A program made the translations under genes and the position numbers. From the NCBI GenBank assembly GCA_937990185.1, contig CALKBI010000054.1, positions 1 through 64,000 on the forward strand: a stretch of DNA of 64,000 nt. The letters run 5' to 3'. The notes under the pieces were generated by a model. It saw only the letters and a list, made by a program, of their open reading frames with translations. It had not been told where the DNA came from and ran no database searches. The first letter of the stretch is position 1. The number at the start of each line of letters is the position of its first letter. Shown here piece by piece: positions 1 to 10,358 of the stretch. This DNA comes from an uncultured Neomegalonema sp. GTDB lineage: Bacteria > Pseudomonadota > Alphaproteobacteria > Rhodobacterales > Rhodobacteraceae.

Positions 1-408
1 ACCTTCGCCGAAGTCACCCAAGTCCGCATTGCCAACGCCCCGCTCAAAGCCTATAACATCAGCGTCGAAGACTTCGAAACCTTCTTCGTCACCGCCAAAC
101 CCGGCGATGAACCTGTCTGGGTGCATAATAATTGCGAGAAAAAACGCGGAAAAAATCGAATTCCAGACACGGGCGCTCCAAACACCGTTGCTACCAACTC
201 TCCTGGCACCACTAAAAAGCTCTATGACTCAAATGGTAATGTCACCAAAGAATGGAACAAGGGCCACGGTCCTAATGCTCCGCGTGCGGAACGCAACGAC
301 CACATTCATGATTATAAACCAATCCCACAGAATCCAACTGGACGAGGCGAGCGAATGGGCGCACGGCCACCACGGATGAGGGATTTGTTTGATCTGGGAT
401 TTTTCTGA
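1..408 (+). CDS. C-terminal end of a polymorphic toxin: Hint-type pretoxin end plus toxin tip (5' truncated)
   Basis: The frame is open from the first base and ends at TGA 406-408, so only the last 135 residues of a larger protein are here. The first part reads YNISVEDFETFFV followed by VWVHNN, the typical end of a Hint (intein-like) pretoxin domain that releases the toxin tip by self-cleavage. The remaining ~90 residues should be the toxin domain: it has a DSNGNVTKEW segment followed by clustered His, Asp and Arg residues (HGPNAP, NDHIHDY, RGER). It may belong to one of the named small polymorphic-toxin families (type 24 is one guess), but I cannot assign it or its target. The Hint part is GC-rich while the tip is less so, as expected for exchangeable toxin cassettes. 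The secretion domain lies outside the window. Confidence 0.7.
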   Translation, partial: TFAEVTQVRIANAPLKAYNISVEDFETFFVTAKPGDEPVWVHNNCEKKRGKNRIPDTGAPNTVATNSPGTTKKLYDSNGNVTKEWNKGHGPNAPRAERNDHIHDYKPIPQNPTGRGERMGARPPRMRDLFDLGFF

Positions 409-409
409 T

Positions 410-781
410 ATGAAGATGAACCTAATTGCCAGCAATGATGAGGCTATCTCTTTACTTTCAGACAAAAATAGCCTGATTGATAGTTCTATACAAAAAATTG
501 AAATATTCAAAGAAAATTACCAATTGTGTGCAAAAATTTTAGTAAAATGTCGGAATAAATCCGATTATAATTACGTGATTTTGCATTTAAAATCTTGCTG
601 TAAAATTTCTTTATTTATATCTGAAGAATTTGATTTTTATAATGTTGAAAATATTAAATTAAAAAAATTGGATAATGCTAAATATTATATATCATTTGAC
701 CCGTCACCTTTGAGCGGTATATCTTCAGAAGATGAAGATGTTTTTGTTTTCAGTGAAATTGACGTTTGCAATGTTGCTTAA
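410..781 (+). CDS. Putative cognate immunity protein, AT-rich, family unknown
   Basis: A 123-residue protein whose ATG starts one base after the toxin stop codon, the usual position of an immunity gene for the toxin just upstream. It has no signal peptide or membrane segment and is acidic near the C-terminus (SSEDEDVF), fitting a small cytoplasmic binding protein. Base composition is far more AT-rich than any neighbour (runs of AAA, TTT, ATT codons), a sign of recent transfer. I do not recognise the family; the function is inferred from position only. An in-frame upstream ATG at 389 would overlap the toxin end; 410 fits translational coupling better. Confidence 0.6.
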   Translation: MKMNLIASNDEAISLLSDKNSLIDSSIQKIEIFKENYQLCAKILVKCRNKSDYNYVILHLKSCCKISLFISEEFDFYNVENIKLKKLDNAKYYISFDPSPLSGISSEDEDVFVFSEIDVCNVA

Positions 782-1103
782 GTAAATTTTTGTGATTGTT
801 TAAACTGCGTTTGAGGGTATATTCGAAGCTCAGGAGCGGCTTTTGGGATACCGCTGTTGGTCTTTTGACCCAGTTTATGGGGTAAATTCAACTTTCAAAC
901 ACACTCCTCTGTATTGACCCAGAGAAATCCTGCTTATGCTACGAGAAGCAAGGTCGCGATAAATATGACGATGAAGATGGAATTCAACGGCAGCGTGTGC
1001 TGTGATCATACAGTTCTCTTCGCTTCCAAAAATCCTCCCTTGACAAATGTTCATATTTAGTTCTTTTCGTTGCCGTTGATTCAAACGAGAGGCAAAAGAC
1101 GAC
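782..1103. other. Gene-free stretch of about 320 bases
   Basis: No convincing coding sequence on either strand. A minus-strand open frame across it has no family resemblance and runs into the antisense of the next gene. This may be debris at the edge of the toxin/immunity island, or the promoter region of the gene at 1104. Confidence 0.4.
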
Positions 1104-1763
1104 GTGGACTTCGAACGGGCAATAGAAAGCCAACGGCTCAAACTGCTCCGCCTTGTCGCGGGGCTGGTCGTTTTGGTTGGGGTGTTGTCCCTTGGTCCGA
1201 TCTCGCGCGGCTTCTCAATCTCGGTCTGCGGCTTTGTTGGGTCGGTTCTGTCCCGCGCCGAAATTGCTGCGCAATATTTGGTGATTGCACAGGCCCGCTT
1301 GATAGAATCCCGCAGCGGCTCGGCGATCAACCAAAGCCGATTGTCAGAGGCTCTCGCCCATGCGTTTCTGGCGGACGAAAGGGATGTCTCGCTGTCTGAA
1401 TGCCGCGAACGGCTCAAGGCATTGCTTGCCGTACTGACGCATCTGCCGCGCCATGCCGCGCGCCTGATACGCCGGATCGAAAAGCAAATGCGGGGCGTAA
1501 TCTCACTAAGTTGGCTTTCGCCCAGCCTTGAAAAACATCCGTCACCAGCGCTTCGCGACCGGCAATTAGCCGGACCCCGCATTGAGCGCCCGCCCGACAA
1601 GGGCTTGCCCGTTTCACCGTTCCCTCACCTCCCTCCGAAGTTCGGGCGGGAGGCGCAGGTCGTTACGGAATACATCTATGATGCCAGGGAACAATCTGCG
1701 CTGCCGCTTTCAGGATTTCACATCATGTCAGGCCCGGGCGTTAGGCTTTCCCGATCCGCTTGA
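1104..1763 (+). CDS. Membrane-anchored protein of unknown family; paralogue of the gene at 35042-35710
   Basis: 219 residues from a GTG start with GAGAGG upstream. Residues ~14-36 form a hydrophobic segment ([17 protein letters not shown]), then come helical Arg/Ala-rich regions, including an [20 protein letters not shown] stretch. The same architecture and similar wording recur in the protein at 35042 (LMRLVASMLALVGLVSGG; ALQKALETLPAQAKRLARV; both end near a YDxxxxxxxxP motif), so the two are paralogues, and this supports that both are real genes. The 3' end overlaps the convergent murB by 23 bases. No domain of known function is visible. The position where ddl/ftsQ would normally follow murB makes it look inserted. 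Confidence 0.55.
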   Translation: MDFERAIESQRLKLLRLVAGLVVLVGVLSLGPISRGFSISVCGFVGSVLSRAEIAAQYLVIAQARLIESRSGSAINQSRLSEALAHAFLADERDVSLSECRERLKALLAVLTHLPRHAARLIRRIEKQMRGVISLSWLSPSLEKHPSPALRDRQLAGPRIERPPDKGLPVSPFPHLPPKFGREAQVVTEYIYDAREQSALPLSGFHIMSGPGVRLSRSA

Positions 1764-2613
1764 TTTCCCAATGCAGATCATGACCGGACGTCTCCCGAAC
1801 ACGGTCGCGGATTGTCTCGCCGAGGGTTTCAAGATCGGCGGCTGTCGCATCGCCAGTATTGACCATGAAATTACAGTGCTTCTCGCTCATCTGCGCGCCG
1901 CCGACGCGCAAGCCACGCCCGCCTGCTGCATCGACCAGCTTCCACGCACTCTCTCCAGCGGGATTGCGAAAGGTCGAGCCGCCGGTCTTTTCGCGGATTG
2001 GCTGCGCCGCTTCGCGGTTGGCCATCAGCGTTTCCATGCGCTCGCGGATCGCTGAAGGATCATCGGGTGCGCCTTCGAAAATCGCCTCGATCACGACGGC
2101 ATCATCGGCAAGAGCGCAATGGCGATACGCAAAACCAAGCTCAACATTTGAAAAAGTTTGGATCGCGCCATCCCGCAGAGCAACACGCGCTTCGATCAGG
2201 CGATCTTTCGTCTCAACGCCGTAACATCCAGCGTTCATACGCACTGCGCCGCCGATAGTTCCGGGCACACCGCGCAAGAATTCTAAACCAGCGATACCTG
2301 CATCCGCCGCCGCGACCGCGACTTTTGCATCCAGCGCAGCAGACCCCGCACGAATGCGATTGCCTTCGACCTCAATGCCATTAAAGCCGCGCCCGAGCCG
2401 GATCACTGTTCCCTCTATCCCGCCATCCCGCACGAGAAGGTTAGACCCGACTCCAATCGCGAGGACCGGTCCCGTTGCCTCGCGCAATAACTGCGACAGC
2501 GCCGCCTCATCATAAGGAGTCGCCAATCGCGCGGCGGGACCGCCAACGCGAAACCACGTATAGGGAGCGAGGTCTTTGCCTTCGAGCAGGCGACCATTCC
2601 AAGGGGAAGTCAC
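1741..2613 (-). CDS. murB: UDP-N-acetylmuramate dehydrogenase MurB
   Basis: 290 residues. Reduces UDP-GlcNAc-enolpyruvate to UDP-MurNAc with NADPH and FAD, the second committed step of peptidoglycan precursor synthesis, in the cytoplasm. Visible signatures are FRVGGPA near residue 21, the FAD-binding [12 protein letters not shown], the [15 protein letters not shown] block, the catalytic serine in GGSTFRNP, and a C-terminal CNFMVNTG segment. The length is normal for the alphaproteobacterial enzyme. It is the last gene of the dcw run, 12 bases after murC. In many alphaproteobacteria ddl, ftsQ, ftsA and ftsZ follow; here an unrelated convergent gene does. Confidence 0.97.
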   Translation of the reverse strand: MTSPWNGRLLEGKDLAPYTWFRVGGPAARLATPYDEAALSQLLREATGPVLAIGVGSNLLVRDGGIEGTVIRLGRGFNGIEVEGNRIRAGSAALDAKVAVAAADAGIAGLEFLRGVPGTIGGAVRMNAGCYGVETKDRLIEARVALRDGAIQTFSNVELGFAYRHCALADDAVVIEAIFEGAPDDPSAIRERMETLMANREAAQPIREKTGGSTFRNPAGESAWKLVDAAGGRGLRVGGAQMSEKHCNFMVNTGDATAADLETLGETIRDRVRETSGHDLHWEIKRIGKA

Positions 2614-2625
2614 GCGCGCAGCCTG

Positions 2626-4032
2626 TTAAGCGGCGCGCTCATGCTCCCCCAGCGCCTCCGCCAGTTCATTCGCCCATGTCGTAATCGAACCTGCACCGAG
2701 GCAGACCACCATATCGCCGGGTTGCGCTTCGGCGGCAATCAGGGCGGGGAGGTCTTCGGGGCCGTCAATCTTGAGTGCACGGCGGTGACCGCGCTCGGTT
2801 AGGCCAGCCACGAGGGAGTCTCTGTCTGCGCCTTCAATCGGGTCTTCTCCCGCAGTGTAAACATCGGCAATCACGGCAACATCGGCATCGTTAAAGCAGT
2901 TGCAGAAATCTTCGAAAAGATGCGAGAGCCGTGTGAAGCGGTGCGGCTGGTGAATGGCAATAATCCGGCCTTGGGTCGAAGCCCGCGCCGCCTTGAGCAC
3001 TGCTGCAATCTCAACCGGATGGTGGCCGTAATCATCAATGATGCGGATGCCATTCCAATCACCCACATGGGTAAAGCGGCGTTTCACACCGGCAAAGCCT
3101 GCAAGCCCGTCTCTGATCGCGTCGTCGCTGATACCAAGCTGCCGCGCCACGCCGATTGCAGCCAGTGCATTGAGGACGTTGTGATCGCCGGGAATTGGCA
3201 GGCTGAAGCCCTCAACCAAACGGGTCGTGCCATTGCGAAGTTCGACATCAAATCGGGCAGTGCCCAACTCGTACCGCAGGTTCACAACGCGAATATCCGC
3301 TTGCGGGCTGAACCCGTATGTAATGATCTTTCGGTCTTTGACCCGTCCAATCAGGGCTTGAACTTCGGGGTGATCAATGCAGCAGACCGCTGCGCCATAG
3401 AACGGAATATTCTCAACAAAGCGCAGGAAAGCAGCACGCAGATTATCAAAGCTGCCGTAATGCTCCATATGCTCAGGGTCGATATTGGTAATCACCCCAA
3501 TCGTTGCAGGCAGTTTGACGAAAGTGCCGTCGCTCTCGTCGGCTTCGACCACCATCCATTCGCCCTCGCCCTTACGCGCGTTCGAGCCATAGGATTGGAT
3601 AATCCCGCCATTAATAACCGTCGGGTCAATCCCACCAGCATCAAGCAAGGTTGCAACAAGCGATGTCGTTGTCGTCTTGCCGTGCGTACCGGCCACTGCA
3701 ACATTCAGTTTAAGACGCATGAGTTCCGCAAGCATCTCGGCCCGGCGCACGACCGGCAAACGATTGCCCCGTGCCGCCGCTAATTCGACATTCTCATCTT
3801 TAATGGCCGAAGACACGACAATCACGCTCGCTTCGGCAACATTCTCAGGAGCATGACCGATATGAACCGTTGCGCCCATCGAGCGCAGGCGCTGCACAAT
3901 CGGGCTTTCGCGTTGGTCGGACCCTTGGACTTTATAGCCAAGGTTCAGCATGACTTCGGCAATCCCGCTCATGCCAATACCGCCAATGCCGATGAAATGG
4001 ATCGGACCCATATCAAAAGGAATGCCTGTCAT
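2626..4032 (-). CDS. murC: UDP-N-acetylmuramate-L-alanine ligase MurC
   Basis: 468 residues. Adds L-Ala to UDP-MurNAc using ATP. It has the N-terminal Rossmann glycine motif [12 protein letters not shown], the Mur-ligase P-loop [10 protein letters not shown] near residue 115, [20 protein letters not shown] and the C-terminal HQPHRFTR motif. The start at 4032 has GGAG seven bases upstream. MurC is separated from murG by about 160 bases, the only sizeable gap inside this otherwise tightly packed run, so murC-murB may have an extra promoter. Confidence 0.97.
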   Translation of the reverse strand: MTGIPFDMGPIHFIGIGGIGMSGIAEVMLNLGYKVQGSDQRESPIVQRLRSMGATVHIGHAPENVAEASVIVVSSAIKDENVELAAARGNRLPVVRRAEMLAELMRLKLNVAVAGTHGKTTTTSLVATLLDAGGIDPTVINGGIIQSYGSNARKGEGEWMVVEADESDGTFVKLPATIGVITNIDPEHMEHYGSFDNLRAAFLRFVENIPFYGAAVCCIDHPEVQALIGRVKDRKIITYGFSPQADIRVVNLRYELGTARFDVELRNGTTRLVEGFSLPIPGDHNVLNALAAIGVARQLGISDDAIRDGLAGFAGVKRRFTHVGDWNGIRIIDDYGHHPVEIAAVLKAARASTQGRIIAIHQPHRFTRLSHLFEDFCNCFNDADVAVIADVYTAGEDPIEGADRDSLVAGLTERGHRRALKIDGPEDLPALIAAEAQPGDMVVCLGAGSITTWANELAEALGEHERAA

Positions 4033-4195
4033 TGCTCGCTCCGTTATGTGCCACGCTTTTTTCTGGCGCGTTTATCTTGGCTCTTCTGACCGGATACGCG
4101 GGAGTGTGCAAGTCTGTTAGGCATGACTAAGGCAAAGTAATATTCCTCGCGTACGGTATCGAGAGATAGCTTTGGCTGGAACGGTAAATGAAAGG
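4033..4195 (-). promoter_or_regulatory. Spacer between murG and murC, possible internal promoter
   Basis: A 163-base noncoding gap in a run where all other junctions overlap or are within 17 bases. No clear terminator or promoter hexamers could be assigned by eye; its size alone suggests a separate transcription start for murC-murB. Confidence 0.3.
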
Positions 4196-5287
4196 TTAAT
4201 TTCGGATCGCGTATTTCTCGACCAGATCAGCGAGATCACTTGCCGCCGCCGGTTTTCCAAGCATTTTCGCTTTTTCCGCCATTGCGGTCAGGCGATGCGG
4301 TTCAGCGAAGAGTTCCGCAAGTATATCCGCGAGGCCCTGCGGCGTCATTTCCGATTGCGGCAAAAGGATTGCGCCGCCCTGTTGTTCTAGCGACCGCGCA
4401 TTGGCCGTCTGATGATCTCCCGTTGCGCTCGGCAGGGGGATAAGAATCGAGGGACGGCCCAGTGCGGTTAACTCAGCACAAGTCGATGCACCTGCCCGTG
4501 CAATGACCAAATGCGCATCGGCAATACGTTGCGGCATATCATCGAAGAACGCAGCGGCTTCGGCTGCAATCCCTACATTAGAAAATACAGATTGCGCTTC
4601 GGCCAATCCTTCATCGCGAACTTGCAAAGTCACATTCAACCGTTTTCGCGTTTCTTCTGGCAACAACGCCAGTGCTTTGGGGACGGCATCCGATAGTGCC
4701 TTCGCGCCTTGCGAGCCGCCGAATGCCAACAGGTTGATCGGCGCATCGGTAATTTGCTGATAAGGCGTATCCGCACGCGACAAAGCAGAATCGCGGATCG
4801 GATTTCCGACAAGGACTGTCTCGACGCCCTCTGGTGTGTTGACTGGCTTGCCAATGCCGCAGGCCAGCAAATCAACGCGCCTGACGAACAGCTTATTGGC
4901 ACGGCCCAAGACAGCGTTTTGCTCATGGATAATGCGGGGAATCTTCATACGGATCGCAGCGGCAGTTGCCGGAGCAGCCGGATAACCGCCGAAACCAACC
5001 ACTGCATCGGGGCGATCTTCCCGAAACCATGCGAGCGCCTCTAACGTACCACTCAATAAAGCAAGAGGAGCAGCAATTTTAGCCAGCAAGCCACCCCGCG
5101 CGGGTGTTGCCGCCTTGAGCGCACGGCGCTCGACCTGTTCAGGAAACCCGCCCGAATAAGACAGGCCGCGTTTGTCTGTCGCAAGCGCTACGCGCCAGCC
5201 TCGGCGCAGCAGTTCTTCGGCCAAAGACTGCGCGGGGAACATATGCCCGCCCGTGCCACCAGCAGCGAGAACAGCGAGCTTGCTCAC
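4196..5287 (-). CDS. murG: UDP-GlcNAc: lipid I N-acetylglucosaminyltransferase MurG
   Basis: 363 residues. Converts lipid I to lipid II on the inner face of the cytoplasmic membrane. GT28 signatures are the N-terminal AAGGTGGHMFPA loop, IIHEQNAVLGRANK, the second glycine loop FGGSQGAK, and the nucleotide-sugar site RAGASTCAEL followed by PLPSATGDHQ. The start overlaps the ftsW stop by four bases, showing translational coupling with the lipid II polymerase next to it. Confidence 0.97.
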   Translation of the reverse strand: MSKLAVLAAGGTGGHMFPAQSLAEELLRRGWRVALATDKRGLSYSGGFPEQVERRALKAATPARGGLLAKIAAPLALLSGTLEALAWFREDRPDAVVGFGGYPAAPATAAAIRMKIPRIIHEQNAVLGRANKLFVRRVDLLACGIGKPVNTPEGVETVLVGNPIRDSALSRADTPYQQITDAPINLLAFGGSQGAKALSDAVPKALALLPEETRKRLNVTLQVRDEGLAEAQSVFSNVGIAAEAAAFFDDMPQRIADAHLVIARAGASTCAELTALGRPSILIPLPSATGDHQTANARSLEQQGGAILLPQSEMTPQGLADILAELFAEPHRLTAMAEKAKMLGKPAAASDLADLVEKYAIRN

Positions 5288-6417
5288 GGAGCGCGCTCCA
5301 TGTCCATGCGGGTCAGGCCAAGCAAAAAGCCGAAGGTAATGCCCATCGCCATCAGGCTCGACCCTCCGTAACTAACGAGCGGCAACGTCATGCCGGTGGG
5401 CGGCAGCAAACGAGCAGAAACACCGATATGAATAAAGGCCTGAAATCCGATCAGGGCCGAAACGCCGCTGACGGTTAGTCTCGCGAATACGGATTTTAAA
5501 CTCGATGCCATCAGAAGGCCGCGCGCGACGATGAAAGCGTAAACTGCGATCACCAATAAAGTCAGTAAAAGTCCATATTCTTCTGCCGCTACTGCGATGA
5601 TAAAATCAGAATGAGCATCCGGCAGGCCGAGTTTTTCCACGCCCTCTCCCGGTCCGGTTCCCCACAACCCTCCTTCGCGAATTGCAGCAACGGTTTTGCG
5701 CATCTGGTATCCGCTTTGCGAGTCGAGGTCGACCATCAAGCGCAGGCGCTCTGCGACATAAGGAGATGTAGCATAGGCAATCGCTCCGCCACCAATCGCG
5801 AGCAGACCGCCCGAAACGGCCCAGATGATTGACGCGCCGGATAAGAAGAAGACCACTCCCCAAACCGCACAGATCAGCGCGGTTTGACTATAATCCGGTT
5901 GGAGCGCGACAAGAAATGCCGTCAGTCCAAGACAGCCCGCAGCAACCATTGATCCCGGAGGGGCATTGGGTTCGTCTTTGACAGAGAACATCCATGCGGA
6001 TGCGGCAATCAAAGCAGGCTTTACCAATTCCGACGGTTGCAGTGAAAAGAAGATCAGCGAAAGCCAACGCTGTGATCCGTTACGGCTTGCACCGAACAGC
6101 AGGACCATCATCAACAATGCAATCGTGGCGCAAAACAGCAAAACGCCAAACCGCCGAATTACTTTTGGCGATGCCATCGACAGTGAGAGCATCAACAAGA
6201 CCGATGGAACAGCAAAAACCGACTGACGGATTACATAGTAGAACGGCTCAACATTCGTGCGTGCTGCAAGCGCGGGGCTGGTCGCAAGATTTAACACTAT
6301 GCCCAGCGCAATCAGGAAAAATGCACAAGCGAGAAGCGGCCTATCCACTGTCTCCCACCAATGCTTCACACCGCCCCATGTGAGACGCGGACGATAATCG
6401 AAGATTAATGCGGTCAT
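5284..6417 (-). CDS. ftsW: SEDS peptidoglycan glycosyltransferase FtsW
   Basis: 377 residues with about ten hydrophobic membrane segments. SEDS-family polymerase that works with FtsI (PBP3) to make septal glycan strands from lipid II. Diagnostic segments are SLQPSELVKPALI, LQPDYSQTALIC and the C-terminal PTGMTLPLVSYGGSS. It overlaps murD and murG by four bases each. Location beside the dcw genes favours FtsW over its paralogue RodA. Confidence 0.95.
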   Translation of the reverse strand: MTALIFDYRPRLTWGGVKHWWETVDRPLLACAFFLIALGIVLNLATSPALAARTNVEPFYYVIRQSVFAVPSVLLMLSLSMASPKVIRRFGVLLFCATIALLMMVLLFGASRNGSQRWLSLIFFSLQPSELVKPALIAASAWMFSVKDEPNAPPGSMVAAGCLGLTAFLVALQPDYSQTALICAVWGVVFFLSGASIIWAVSGGLLAIGGGAIAYATSPYVAERLRLMVDLDSQSGYQMRKTVAAIREGGLWGTGPGEGVEKLGLPDAHSDFIIAVAAEEYGLLLTLLVIAVYAFIVARGLLMASSLKSVFARLTVSGVSALIGFQAFIHIGVSARLLPPTGMTLPLVSYGGSSLMAMGITFGFLLGLTRMDMERAP

Positions 6418-7823
6418 GCGGCGCGCTCCTCTATGAGACGTTTAACTGCGGTACAAAAAGCGTCTCCACGGACTTCGAAGTTCGGATATTGGTCAAAGCT
6501 CGCGCAGGCAGGGGCAAGAAGAATGGTATCGCCTTCTTGCGCATCGGCACTGGCGAGTGCGACAGCCTGCTCGATGGTTTCGGCAATCACATGAGGATGC
6601 GAGCCAAGTTGTTCTGCAAAGATGGGCGCAGCTTCGCCAATCAGGTATGATTTCGCAACGCGGTCCATCAAAGGCAGCAAATCAGCGATACCGCCGTCTT
6701 TCGCCTTGCCCCCCACAATCCAACGGATATTTTCAAAAGACAGCAGCGCTTTTTCCGCTGCGTCCGCGTTGGTTGCTTTGGAGTCGTTCACGTAGCGAAC
6801 GCCGTCAACTTCGGCGATCTGTTGCAAGCGATGAGCAAGCCCCGGAAAACTGCGTAGCCCCGGTTCGATTTGTCTGGGGCCAAGGCCAAGCAAGCGACAT
6901 GCAGCGAATGCCGCCGCAGCATTTTGGGCATTATGTGCGCCGCGCAGAGCCGGTGCTTCGCGTAAATCGAAAGAAGCGACTTGTTTGCCGTCGCGATGCT
7001 CGACGAGATGCTTTTTACGCAGGAATACCGACCAGTTTTCGTTCTTCAAATTATGAGCAGATGAGATCGGTAAAACCGTTTCTGCAAACCCATCAAGGCT
7101 GTTCATCAAAGCACGGCCTTCGGCTTCATCGATACCAATGACTGATTTAGGGCCGTTTTGGAACATGCGCTTCTTGGCGGCGAAATACCCTCCGCGACCG
7201 GCGTGACGGTCAAGGTGGTCATCCGACAGGTTCAAAAAGACAGCGACATCGGGGGTCAGGTATCGGGCGAGGTCAGTCTGATAGCTCGATAGTTCCAACA
7301 CGATCACTTCGCGCGAACGCGGGTATGTCAGGCTTAGAACACCAACACCAATATTGCCGCCCAGTTGCGTTTCGCGCCCCGCTTCGGTGAGGATATGATG
7401 AATCAATGCCGTGCAAGTCGATTTACCGTTCGAGCCGGTGATTGCAATCACGGATGGCGATGCTTCGCCATCATCATCTGCGCCCGGCTCCCACGTGAAC
7501 ATCTCCTGAAAGAATAACCCGATGTCGTTATCGACAGGAACGCGGGCCGACCATGCTTGTTCGACCGCACGGTGCGGGGACGGGTAAAGATGCGGAATGC
7601 CGGGAGAGACAATCAACGCGGCAAGATCGGCAAACGGTTCCTCATGCGTCAAATTCTCAACAGCAAAGCCCGCGTTCCGCGCGGCTTCTTGTCCGGCCTC
7701 GTTATCATCCCAGCATATCGGGGTTGCGCCGCCCGCCTCCAATGCCGCCGCAGCAGCAAGACCTGAGCGGCCCATGCCTAGGATGCCGACGCGCTTACCT
7801 TCATATGCCTGAACGACAATCAC
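6414..7823 (-). CDS. murD: UDP-MurNAc-L-alanine-D-glutamate ligase MurD
   Basis: 469 residues. Adds D-Glu to UDP-MurNAc-L-Ala. It has the N-terminal GMGRSGLAAA motif, the ATP loop ITGSNGKSTCTALI, NLSDDHLDRH, YVNDSKATNADAAEKAL and the late SPACASFDQY-like segment (here APACASFDQY). Overlaps ftsW by four bases and lies four bases after mraY. Confidence 0.97.
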   Translation of the reverse strand: MIVVQAYEGKRVGILGMGRSGLAAAAALEAGGATPICWDDNEAGQEAARNAGFAVENLTHEEPFADLAALIVSPGIPHLYPSPHRAVEQAWSARVPVDNDIGLFFQEMFTWEPGADDDGEASPSVIAITGSNGKSTCTALIHHILTEAGRETQLGGNIGVGVLSLTYPRSREVIVLELSSYQTDLARYLTPDVAVFLNLSDDHLDRHAGRGGYFAAKKRMFQNGPKSVIGIDEAEGRALMNSLDGFAETVLPISSAHNLKNENWSVFLRKKHLVEHRDGKQVASFDLREAPALRGAHNAQNAAAAFAACRLLGLGPRQIEPGLRSFPGLAHRLQQIAEVDGVRYVNDSKATNADAAEKALLSFENIRWIVGGKAKDGGIADLLPLMDRVAKSYLIGEAAPIFAEQLGSHPHVIAETIEQAVALASADAQEGDTILLAPACASFDQYPNFEVRGDAFCTAVKRLIEERAA

Positions 7824-7827
7824 GGGC

Positions 7828-8916
7828 TTACCGCAACTTTAGGGTGGCAAGGCCGATGAGGGCCAAGATCACTGAAATGATCCAAAAGCGGATCACGATA
7901 GTCGATTCCTGCCAGCCTTTTTGTTCAAAATGGTGATGGATCGGGGCCATTCGGAAGACGCGCTTGCCCGTCATTTTAAAACTAGCGACCTGAACAATCA
8001 CACTGAGCGTCTCAACAACGAAAAGACCGCCGATGATTGCCAAAACCAACTCGTGCTTGGTCGCAACTCCGATTGCGCCCAATGCACCGCCCAACGCCAA
8101 GCTGCCTGTATCGCCCATGAATACCATCGCTGGTGGAGCGTTAAACCACAGAAAGCCCAAACCTGCCCCGACCAATGCGCCGACGAAGACTGCGATCTCT
8201 CCCGTACCCGGCACGTAATGAATTTGCAGGTATTCCGAGAACCTCGCATTGCCGACGAAATAAGCAATCAAAGCAAAGGAGAGCGCAGCAATCATTACCG
8301 GAACAATCGCAAGGCCATCCAGCCCATCAGTCAAGTTAACCGAGTTCGCTGCGCCAACGATGACAAACATCGCAAAGGGGAAAAACAAAATCCCAAAATC
8401 AATGAGGGTTTCTTTGAAAAACGGCAGTGCCAGTTTTTGCTGTAGTGGCTCTGGGGTCAGATACGTCGCCCAAATCGCTGCGGTGAGGGCAATTAAAAGA
8501 CCGAGTAGCAACCTTATTTTTCCGGGTGCGCCTTTGGTATTCTTTTTCGAAACCTTCAGAAAGTCATCCCAAAAACCAATCGCCCCAAACCCCAACATGG
8601 TGAGCAAAACGATCCAGAGAAATCCTTGATCGAAGCGGCCCCATAAGATGCATGACACTGTTATTGATCCGAGGATCATCACACCGCCCATTGTCGGCGT
8701 GCCAGCTTTTTCAATGATATGCCTTGCTGGGCCATCTTCTCGGATGGGTTGGCCTTTGCCTTGTTTTCCGCGCAGCCAGTCGATCATGGGGCGGCCAAAG
8801 ATAAAGAATAAAACCAGCGACGTCATCAACGCGCCACCTGTGCGAAAGGTGATGTACCGGAACACATTGAACCCGCCAAAGCTGTCCGCCAGGGGGGTGA
8901 GGAAATGGTAAAGCAT
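7828..8916 (-). CDS. mraY: Phospho-MurNAc-pentapeptide transferase MraY
   Basis: 362 residues, about ten membrane segments. Transfers phospho-MurNAc-pentapeptide to undecaprenyl phosphate, giving lipid I. Family signatures are [25 protein letters not shown] with the catalytic aspartates, [23 protein letters not shown] and the HHH motif in [12 protein letters not shown]. An AGGA ribosome site lies upstream of the ATG at 8916, 17 bases after murF. Confidence 0.97.
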   Translation of the reverse strand: MLYHFLTPLADSFGGFNVFRYITFRTGGALMTSLVLFFIFGRPMIDWLRGKQGKGQPIREDGPARHIIEKAGTPTMGGVMILGSITVSCILWGRFDQGFLWIVLLTMLGFGAIGFWDDFLKVSKKNTKGAPGKIRLLLGLLIALTAAIWATYLTPEPLQQKLALPFFKETLIDFGILFFPFAMFVIVGAANSVNLTDGLDGLAIVPVMIAALSFALIAYFVGNARFSEYLQIHYVPGTGEIAVFVGALVGAGLGFLWFNAPPAMVFMGDTGSLALGGALGAIGVATKHELVLAIIGGLFVVETLSVIVQVASFKMTGKRVFRMAPIHHHFEQKGWQESTIVIRFWIISVILALIGLATLKLR

Positions 8917-8933
8917 CTGGGTTGTCCTTTTCC

Positions 8934-10358
8934 TCAGGCGCGTTTGCGCCGCGCACCGGGCGCACTTATTACATCAACAATTTTAGCCATCCGCGATCCG
9001 AGCGATCCCTTGACCACCAGCGCATCGCCGATCCGAATAGCCTCATTCACAATCGGAGCGAGCGTCGCAGAATCTTCCGCCCATTCACCGCGCTTCTCTG
9101 GCGGAAGCGAGTCATAAAGCGCGCGGGAATGTGGTCCGCATGCATAAACCAAATCGACCGACGCGATTTCTGGTGCTTTTGCAATCTCGGCATGCAGCTC
9201 ATCAGCGCGCGGGCCAAGCTCGAGCATATCCCCAATCACAGCAATGCGCCTGCCGCGCCGCCCTGTCGGATTAAGGCCCGGCTCTGCCAAGCCAATCGTT
9301 TCAAGCGCCGCCCGAACCGAGGCGGGGTTGGCGTTGTAGCTCTCATCAATCAGCAAAAACGAACTATCTGGATCAACAGGATCAATCAGAATATTTTCGC
9401 GTGAGCCTCTGCCCTCGCCGGGATACCATCCCTGAAGAGAAAGCGCTGCACGGGCAAGATCACCACCCACCAGTGACACAGCCCCCAAGACCGCGAGGCT
9501 GTTTAGGGCATGGTGTTTTCCGGGGGCATTGAGTTTGTAGAGGACCGACTCGCCCATGATACTGGCCTCAACACTTGCCGACGTTGCCTGTTGGGTGAGA
9601 TGTGTGAGACGGATTTCTGCTTCGGCATGCTCACCAAAGCCGATGACTTTAGCGCCCAACTCGGTCGCGCGGCGAGACAGTGTATCAAACCAAGGATTGT
9701 CCCGATTGATGAGCGCAGTTCCGCCCGGCAATAACCCTTCGAAAATCTCAGACTTGGCTTGTGCGATTTCTGACTCGTCGTTGAAGTTGCCAAGATGCGC
9801 AGGAACGACCGTGGTGACAATCGCAATATGCGGGCGAACCATCCGTGTCAGCGGCGAGATTTCACCGAGATGGTTCATGCCGATTTCAAACACTCCGTAT
9901 TCGGTGTCCGCAGGCATCCGCGCGAGGGTCAGTGGAACACCCCAATGGTTATTGTAAGACTTTTCCGATGCATGAGTATTGCCTTGTGCTGACAGCACAT
10001 GGAGTAGAGCCTCTTTTACTGAGGTTTTCCCAACCGAGCCGGTTACCGCGATAGCCGACAACTTACTGGCGCGGCTCCGCGCTGCAACGCCCAGCATCTC
10101 AAGCGCACCCAACGTATCGTCGACAACAAGTGCTGCACCGTCGGGGCAGGTTTCGGGTTTCGAGACAAGAGCTGCCGCTGCGCCTTTTTCCAGTGCTGCG
10201 CCGACAAAATCATGCCCATCGCGTTGATCTTTCAAGGCAACGAATAAATCACCTTCGCGAATGGTGCGTGTGTCTATGGAGACACCGGAAATGCCGTCCC
10301 AGTCTCCATTGGCTTTTGCCTTTGTTGCAGCAAGAAGGGCGTCACGGGTCCACAGCAT
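8934..10358 (-). CDS. murF: UDP-MurNAc-tripeptide-D-Ala-D-Ala ligase MurF
   Basis: 474 residues. Adds the D-Ala-D-Ala dipeptide to complete the cytoplasmic pentapeptide precursor. It shows [16 protein letters not shown] near the N-terminus, the P-loop [38 protein letters not shown] and [15 protein letters not shown]. The start codon directly abuts the murE stop (TAA-ATG), so translation is coupled. Confidence 0.97.
   Translation of the reverse strand: MLWTRDALLAATKAKANGDWDGISGVSIDTRTIREGDLFVALKDQRDGHDFVGAALEKGAAAALVSKPETCPDGAALVVDDTLGALEMLGVAARSRASKLSAIAVTGSVGKTSVKEALLHVLSAQGNTHASEKSYNNHWGVPLTLARMPADTEYGVFEIGMNHLGEISPLTRMVRPHIAIVTTVVPAHLGNFNDESEIAQAKSEIFEGLLPGGTALINRDNPWFDTLSRRATELGAKVIGFGEHAEAEIRLTHLTQQATSASVEASIMGESVLYKLNAPGKHHALNSLAVLGAVSLVGGDLARAALSLQGWYPGEGRGSRENILIDPVDPDSSFLLIDESYNANPASVRAALETIGLAEPGLNPTGRRGRRIAVIGDMLELGPRADELHAEIAKAPEIASVDLVYACGPHSRALYDSLPPEKRGEWAEDSATLAPIVNEAIRIGDALVVKGSLGSRMAKIVDVISAPGARRKRA

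Noticed and set aside
875-1600. Minus-strand 241-codon open frame
   Set aside because: It is antisense to the gene at 1104, is Arg/Ser-rich without motifs, and the plus-strand frame has a paralogue elsewhere in the window.
2920-3783. Plus-strand 287-codon open frame inside murC
   Set aside because: Mirror frame of a well-supported MurC; no family features.
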